In this document: positions 59,352 to 64,000 of the stretch, in pieces | Position numbering within the stretch: position 1 is the stretch's first letter | How the letters are laid out: each line of letters begins with the position of its first letter | Translations under genes and position numbers: made by a program | Assembly: GCA_964520615.1 (NCBI GenBank) | Contig: CAZFNL010000137.1 | Coordinates: 62,001 to 126,000 of the forward strand | Direction of reading: 5' to 3' | Source: JAMCUI01 sp964520615 | GTDB taxonomy: Bacteria > Patescibacteriota > Microgenomatia > 2-02-FULL-39-11 | Length of the DNA: 64,000 nt | The notes under the pieces: model-generated | What the model saw: the letters and a program-made list of their open reading frames with translations, nothing else | Database searches by the model: none | What the model was told of the DNA's origin: nothing

Positions 59352-61112
59352 TTATTTATAAATCAGTGTTGACGGTGTTACTTCGATATCCAATATATAA
59401 AACTGCGGGGTACCGTTTTTAAGCCTGATTGTTCTGAGAACTTTACTTGTAACCTCATCCCCAACTGTCAGATTGAAAGTGCTGCCGCCTAACTTTTCCT
59501 TAACATGGGAAAGAAGTTTGTTTGTCACGAGAACTGCACTCCGTGTGGCTCCGGGCGGGGTTGAGTCAACCCTGGAAACCAGCAATCTGTCTGGTATAAC
59601 CAAATCATCAGCCCAATCTATTTTTTTATAAGTTATGCCTCCGAAACTTTTGACATTTTGGAATCCCTCAGCGTCGGTTTGATATCTGACAACATTTTCC
59701 TGATAGAGTTTTGGGTCCGTCCTATTATAAAAGAGAAAGTATATATAAGGTGAATCGTCAGGATTATCGACCACTATATTCCGAAATCTGGGAGAAAGAT
59801 TGTCTACATCTTCAACCAACTGTTGGTATCCTCCCCCCCATTGCGCTTCCAGCAATTTGGGGAAATGTATAAAATACCGGTCGATATAAAAGGAAAAATT
59901 GACTATAAGAAGCACTCCTACTCCAAGCAAAAAGAGTCTTTGGAATGTCTTTTTTTTGACATCTTGAAATAACAGTACAAATCCAATTGCCGCCAAAATA
60001 TAAGGTAAGGGCAGAAAAACCAACATCCGAGCAGAATGGGGTGCATCTTTGGTAATAGCCGCTGGTATTGGAGAAATTAAAAGCCAGAAAAGAAGAATGT
60101 AACGCCATTTTAATTTATCCCGAAAAATATAAAACAGGCCTAAAAGTAAAAACGGAGCTTCCCACATATAGAGATTACCAAAATCAGGTATATTGTGTTG
60201 CCAGTTATTCCCGCCTTTAATAAACAGAAATTCTGGAGAAAAACCCAAATAATATCCCTGCAGAAACCTTCCGATAAGGAATGTAATTTTGTTATGGTAG
60301 GCAAGAGTAAGTTTGGAATAAGGATTTATATGATCAAATCTTGGCAACACTACTTTCTGGTATACCAGTGATATATCCGATAGGGGCGTCAAGCCGGAAA
60401 TTTTCGTCTTATCCGCAACAAAAAGAGTTTTTGCAAAAATTATTAATCCCAATAAAAATACTGGCAGAAGAAACATAAACAACTTCTTCAATTCCCTGTG
60501 GTATGTTAGAAGATAAACAAGAAGTGCGACTAAAAGAAGAGGTGTAAATACATGATTACCATGATATGTATACATACTAAGACCGAAAAATATTGAAGAT
60601 AGCGCCATATATCCAGAAGTTTTTATTCCCTTCAAAAATAAATACAATCCCAATACGACAAAAAATACAGCCACATTTGCTTCTGCCGCTTCCCTGGAAA
60701 AGTGAATAGACCATGGAGATATCGATATGAAAAAAGCTGCCAGAAGAGCTATTGCCTCCATCTTTCTCTCATCCCTTAATAGTTCTTTAACCAAGAAATA
60801 TACAAAGAGGATGGTAGCGGTTCCAAAAAGTATGGACGGAAGACGGACCGAAAACGGCGTCAGGGAAAAAAACTTTATCGGGATGACATCCATATAAATA
60901 TAAAGCGGCAGCTTCCAATCGCCGAAAGACTTGAACGATAAAGGCAGAAATTTCCCGTATTCATCATTTCCAGTATTCAGTATGGAATAAGCATTGTAAC
61001 CTATGGCCGCTTCATCACGGTTTAAGCCCGGAGGGGCATAATTTGTATTCCAAACCCGAAGCACAAACCCCAAAATAAGGATAAGGAGAATAAGAAAATA
61101 CTTTCTCTTCAT
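59352..61112 (-). CDS. GT39/PMT-like membrane glycosyltransferase, array copy 4, with C-terminal extension
   Basis: I start at the ATG at 61112. The longest frame begins 30 codons earlier, inside copy 3, and adds a basic stretch unlike the other array proteins; 61112 lies 1 nt after the copy 3 stop. The 586-residue protein has D33-E34-A-A, YNAYSILNTG, NDEYG and KSFGDWKLPLYIY. Its C-terminal domain begins WGGGYQQLV and holds SPYIYFLFYN. It then continues about 40 residues beyond the other copies (from about 545, ending in VTPSTLIYK), beta-rich and without Cys. The extension may bind the acceptor; this is a guess. Confidence 0.84.
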   Translation of the reverse strand: MKRKYFLILLILILGFVLRVWNTNYAPPGLNRDEAAIGYNAYSILNTGNDEYGKFLPLSFKSFGDWKLPLYIYMDVIPIKFFSLTPFSVRLPSILFGTATILFVYFLVKELLRDERKMEAIALLAAFFISISPWSIHFSREAAEANVAVFFVVLGLYLFLKGIKTSGYMALSSIFFGLSMYTYHGNHVFTPLLLVALLVYLLTYHRELKKLFMFLLPVFLLGLIIFAKTLFVADKTKISGLTPLSDISLVYQKVVLPRFDHINPYSKLTLAYHNKITFLIGRFLQGYYLGFSPEFLFIKGGNNWQHNIPDFGNLYMWEAPFLLLGLFYIFRDKLKWRYILLFWLLISPIPAAITKDAPHSARMLVFLPLPYILAAIGFVLLFQDVKKKTFQRLFLLGVGVLLIVNFSFYIDRYFIHFPKLLEAQWGGGYQQLVEDVDNLSPRFRNIVVDNPDDSPYIYFLFYNRTDPKLYQENVVRYQTDAEGFQNVKSFGGITYKKIDWADDLVIPDRLLVSRVDSTPPGATRSAVLVTNKLLSHVKEKLGGSTFNLTVGDEVTSKVLRTIRLKNGTPQFYILDIEVTPSTLIYK

Positions 61113-61113
61113 T

Positions 61114-62772
61114 TCAGCTGTTTTTGAAAATCTTAAATAACGACTTACTGGCCGGATTACGTATTTCTTTAATATAACTTTTATCACCGGCCGCCTGTTC
61201 AAAAGGTACTACATATAAAGTATTATTCTGCAAATTATCCTTGACATACTTCCATTCAAAATTATTAGGGAACCAGTATTTCCCGAATCCTTCCACATGC
61301 TCAAACCCAAAACGGTCGGGCACATAAGGCCTTACTGCCTGCTTTTGATAAAGTGCGGGATTATATTTATTATAGAAAAGAAAATATATATACGGCATAC
61401 CGTTCATATCAGCAACAATCACATTGTCATATCTACCTTCAATCCCACTTATGTAATTCACCACTTGTTTCCAACCCCAATTCCACCAGTCGGAATGTTC
61501 TTTGGGCAAAACAAGAAAATACTGTTGCAAGAAATATCCAAATAAAATCGTATAAACCAAACTTATTGCGATACCCGGTATTATACTTCTGTTGATCCGG
61601 CCGGATAAATATACCGCACCAGTTGCCGAAAATATGACCACTGGTACAACAATATTGAATGTCCGGTTGCTTGAGGGAGTCATAAATGTAAAAGCAGCAG
61701 GAATAATAGAAATTAGTAATAATCCCAAGAGGAGACCTGTGCCCTTATATTTGTGTTTTATCAATAAAATTATTCCTGCCAGAATCAATATCCCGTCTGG
61801 AATATATAAAATTCCCATATTAGGTATCTGAAAAGGCTCAGCCATATCCCCGGTGAAGAAAAGGTAATTACCGTCAAAATGAGATAAATATCTCTTAATT
61901 ATACTTTGCGCGTACATTGTGATGTTGTTGTGGAAAAATCTGGTAATTGCCGGTGAAATTTGTTTTACTCCATCCTGAGCAATATATTCCCATTGCAAAA
62001 GTTTGACTCCCTGATCATAAAAAACGCTAACCGTCTGCGCTCTTCCCAAAAGAACTTCCTTATTTTTCGCTATTCCTACAATAAGAGGAAGAAGTATTAT
62101 ACAGCCAGCTAAAAAACCAACTATGACTTCTTTTGATAATAAAGATATGTTTTTTCTGTCCCCCATATAAAGATACAGAATTACAAGTGGTGTAATGACA
62201 CGCATGCCATAATAAGCGTATATTGATAAGGCAAAACAAATAGCAGAAAAAATCAACATTGACGCCCTTTTTTTAGACCAAAGGTAAAACAGCACACCGG
62301 TTTCAAGGAAAAATAGGCTTACCACTACCAACATCGCCGCCCTGCTCTCTAAAATATGCCATGGAGATATAGCTAGAAATAAAGCAGATAATAAGGCTAT
62401 TTTAGAACGTGATTTTTGACCGGAAAAAAGCTCAAAAACAAGTAAATATGTAATAATAACTGTTCCTACTCCCAAAACCGCAGAAGGCATCCTAACCGCA
62501 GCTTCGTCCAATCCCAAAAAATAAATAAAAGGAATCATAAGATATGTAGGCAAAGGCGGTTTCCAGTCCCCGAATGATCTCAAAGATACCGGCAGAGATG
62601 CGCCGTGTTCATCCCTACCCGTCAGGAGTATGGAATATGCATTATATCCCTGGTCAGCTTCATCAGTGTATAAAGATGCGGGGAAGCTTCCGAGCCAGAC
62701 AATACGTAAAACTGCAGAAAAAATTATGATTGCAAGGAGTAATAATTCTGCTTTTAATTTAATATGGCGCAT
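61114..62772 (-). CDS. GT39/PMT-like membrane glycosyltransferase, array copy 3
   Basis: A 552-residue paralog with D37-E38-A-D (LYTDEADQGYNAYSIL), TGRDEHG and RSFGDWKPPLPTY. The loop ESRAAMLVV replaces the SRxAxEAN segment of other copies. Around ten helices follow, then the C-terminal domain with WNWGWKQVV and MPYIYFLFYN. It overlaps the truncated copy 2 upstream by 14 nt and is followed by copy 4 after 1 nt. Its likely role is the same as its neighbours: extracytoplasmic transfer from a polyprenyl-phosphate sugar. Confidence 0.84.
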   Translation of the reverse strand: MRHIKLKAELLLLAIIIFSAVLRIVWLGSFPASLYTDEADQGYNAYSILLTGRDEHGASLPVSLRSFGDWKPPLPTYLMIPFIYFLGLDEAAVRMPSAVLGVGTVIITYLLVFELFSGQKSRSKIALLSALFLAISPWHILESRAAMLVVVSLFFLETGVLFYLWSKKRASMLIFSAICFALSIYAYYGMRVITPLVILYLYMGDRKNISLLSKEVIVGFLAGCIILLPLIVGIAKNKEVLLGRAQTVSVFYDQGVKLLQWEYIAQDGVKQISPAITRFFHNNITMYAQSIIKRYLSHFDGNYLFFTGDMAEPFQIPNMGILYIPDGILILAGIILLIKHKYKGTGLLLGLLLISIIPAAFTFMTPSSNRTFNIVVPVVIFSATGAVYLSGRINRSIIPGIAISLVYTILFGYFLQQYFLVLPKEHSDWWNWGWKQVVNYISGIEGRYDNVIVADMNGMPYIYFLFYNKYNPALYQKQAVRPYVPDRFGFEHVEGFGKYWFPNNFEWKYVKDNLQNNTLYVVPFEQAAGDKSYIKEIRNPASKSLFKIFKNS

Positions 62773-63637
62773 GTATATTGTGTAAGTTACCTATAATAAA
62801 TTGCGGATAATGGATTTGGTAGAAATGTAGAAATCCGGCAAAATCATAAATTAAAAAAAGAAAAAGAAAAACTGGTAAAACACTGCTCAAAAAATATTTA
62901 TTTAGGAAAATGTTATAGATTCCAACAGATATAAATATAGTAAAAAAAGGTAATGTAAGGTAATACTCCCGGCTTTCAGGAAAAAAGGGGCTCACTGCGG
63001 AAATAATTAGAAGCAAAAAAAAGGGTAGAAGGATTTCCTTTTTTTGGGAAACTATAACCCGGTAAAAACCTACAAGAAAAAAAGGCAGAAATCCCAAAAG
63101 CAAAATTCCGTAGTCTCTTACTCCGCCCCACCAAAAAGTAATATTTTTGAAAAATAAAAGATCAGGTGATACTAATATAAATATATTTCTTACAATATCC
63201 TTTATTCCTGGCAGGTGATTGAAATGTCTAAAAATCCAAAATTGCGGGTAAACGAAATATAAGATTATTGAAAAAGGCAGAAAGATTCCTATCTTTATCT
63301 TTTTGTTAGAAGAGGAAAAAGAGATTAAGAGCGTAAAAATCAACATAAAAAGTGCAACAGTCGGTTGGGAAGCTATACGGTTTTGCTCTATCGTCCAAGG
63401 CAGTAAACTGAACACATACGCACCAATTAACCCGAGCTTGATATTATTATCTTTTATTTTCTTTACATAAAAATAGATTAGATAAACTGAAAAAATCCCG
63501 ATTAGGAAAGATATAAAACGGGGAAATAAATCAGCCTGAAACTTTAGAGGAGGCACCGATCCAAGCTGATAAATCCGTAATAAAACAGCGTTGAGTAAAA
63601 TAAGCGCCAATATGAAATTCTTTTTCATACTCCTCAC
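62759..63637 (-). CDS. reduced GT39-like membrane protein lacking catalytic loop, array copy 2
   Basis: A 292-residue relative of the array that has lost key parts. Helix 1 and the stretch RIYQLGSVPP match the other copies, but the next residues (QADLFPRFISFLIGIFS) align with their helix 2. About 55 residues with the DE pair, YNAYSIL, DEYG and SFGDYK are therefore absent. A middle block of about 90 residues and the C-terminal domain are also missing; the protein ends at HAPY just after the last helix. The deletions do not break the frame and no shifted remnant is seen. The GTG start at 63637 gives a GTGA overlap with copy 1; an ATG at 63628 is an alternative. It may be inactive, a partner subunit, or decaying. 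Confidence 0.7.
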   Translation of the reverse strand: MRSMKKNFILALILLNAVLLRIYQLGSVPPLKFQADLFPRFISFLIGIFSVYLIYFYVKKIKDNNIKLGLIGAYVFSLLPWTIEQNRIASQPTVALFMLIFTLLISFSSSNKKIKIGIFLPFSIILYFVYPQFWIFRHFNHLPGIKDIVRNIFILVSPDLLFFKNITFWWGGVRDYGILLLGFLPFFLVGFYRVIVSQKKEILLPFFLLLIISAVSPFFPESREYYLTLPFFTIFISVGIYNIFLNKYFLSSVLPVFLFLFLIYDFAGFLHFYQIHYPQFIIGNLHNIHAPY

Positions 63638-64000
63638 AGGTTCTTGGCAATTACCAGAGCTTTCGTACCATTCAGGTACTTTATGGTTTTAAGGATTCTT
63701 GCATCCGGAGGAAAATCACCCGGCAATCCTACAAGAAGCAATCTTTCATTTTTTGGCAATTTATTGTAAGTGAAGTTCTTAAACTCATACTTGTCAAAAT
63801 GATTTCTTTGGTCGGCAAAACCGCCTGAAACAGTTCCTCCTCCTGCCAGATATTTTGCCGGAGGGTATTTGGAATAGAAAAGCCAGAAAATATAAGGCAT
63901 ATCCACATGCATGGAAACCAATACTTTGTCATAATTGGCTTTCTCTTTTTCAGTATATTGAACTGCTTGTTTTCTGCCGTAAAGCCAATATTTTGACAAC
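63634..64000 (-). CDS. GT39/PMT-like membrane glycosyltransferase, array copy 1, C-terminal part only (right edge)
   Basis: The frame is open to the right edge; only about 121 C-terminal residues are inside. The first in-window codon after the edge base is TTG (Leu), not a true start. WLYGRKQAV and MPYIFWLFYSKYPP match the start of the extracytoplasmic C-terminal domain of the array copies, and NERLLLVGLPGDFP with the ending IKYLNGTKALVIAKNL matches their last strands. The missing part should hold the membrane helices and DE loop. It ends in a GTGA overlap with the truncated copy 2. Confidence 0.8.
   Translation of the reverse strand, partial: LSKYWLYGRKQAVQYTEKEKANYDKVLVSMHVDMPYIFWLFYSKYPPAKYLAGGGTVSGGFADQRNHFDKYEFKNFTYNKLPKNERLLLVGLPGDFPPDARILKTIKYLNGTKALVIAKNL

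Noticed and set aside
61113..61202. Upstream start of array copy 4 giving an 89-nt overlap.
   Set aside because: The extra 30 residues are basic and not seen in other copies; the ATG at 61112 directly follows the preceding stop.
62759..63637. Frameshifted full-length GT39 gene.
   Set aside because: The missing catalytic loop is not encoded in another frame; the DNA between the aligned parts is simply absent, and the neighbouring genes directly abut.
1..64000. Alternative genetic code (TGA as Gly, as in some Patescibacteria).
   Set aside because: TGA ends many genes in ATGA overlaps and at rfbF, and full-length domains end there as expected.
1..64000. tRNA, rRNA, insertion sequences, prophage or toxin-antitoxin genes.
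   Set aside because: No cloverleaf, rRNA-like stretch, transposase motif or phage structural gene was recognised by eye; short structured RNAs could still be missed.

Overview
The window is AT-rich, almost gap-free and carries 56 protein-coding genes, two of them cut by the window edges. Nearly all serve surface-polysaccharide or glycoprotein assembly. TGA and TAA both act as stops, so the standard bacterial code applies. Many small overlaps (4-nt ATGA junctions), few Shine-Dalgarno sequences, start codons very close to -10 elements, and very many GT-C membrane glycosyltransferases suggest a Patescibacteria (Candidate Phyla Radiation) genome, perhaps Microgenomates. This placement is inference; no marker gene is present. 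I saw no rRNA, tRNA, CRISPR, transposase or phage gene.

Region A (1-27695, minus strand) is a run of 24 co-directional genes with gaps of 0-44 nt. From its 5' end it encodes a NodU-type carbamoyltransferase, a GT4, an asparagine synthase-like amidotransferase, another GT4, and a Wzm/Wzt ABC exporter. Then come GT2 and GT-B glycosyltransferases, two GT10 and one GT11 fucosyltransferases, three methyltransferases and three GT-C membrane proteins. This looks like a fucosylated, carbamoylated and methylated glycan exported by the ABC route.

Region B (27775-39283, both strands) is a sugar-nucleotide island. It has RfbF and an RfbG-like dehydratase (plus strand), then a minus-strand operon encoding a TPP-dependent acetolactate-synthase-like enzyme, a NAD epimerase, an SDR, a 3-dehydroquinate-synthase-like cyclase, an HpcH/HpaI-type aldolase and a GtrB-like GT2. 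A zinc-ribbon C-methyltransferase, a lone GT2 and RfbH follow. Together they predict a CDP-linked 3,6-dideoxy, probably carbon-branched and possibly carbocyclic sugar. Four tracts of 7-nt periodic repeats surround or interrupt rfbF-rfbG, and two of them sit in frame inside the dehydratase gene.

Region C (39308-52813, minus strand) holds more glycan genes: GDP-L-fucose synthase, other epimerases, a UDP-galactopyranose-mutase-like flavoenzyme, a DPM1-like GT2/DUF2304/PIG-V-like set, and further GT2, GT4 and GT-C proteins.

Region D (52825-64000, minus strand) is a tandem array of eight GT39/PMT-type paralogs. One has lost its catalytic loop and C-terminal domain; one is cut by the right edge.

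No stretch above 300 nt lacks a gene. The longest gap (27696-27887) holds two divergent promoters and a heptamer array.
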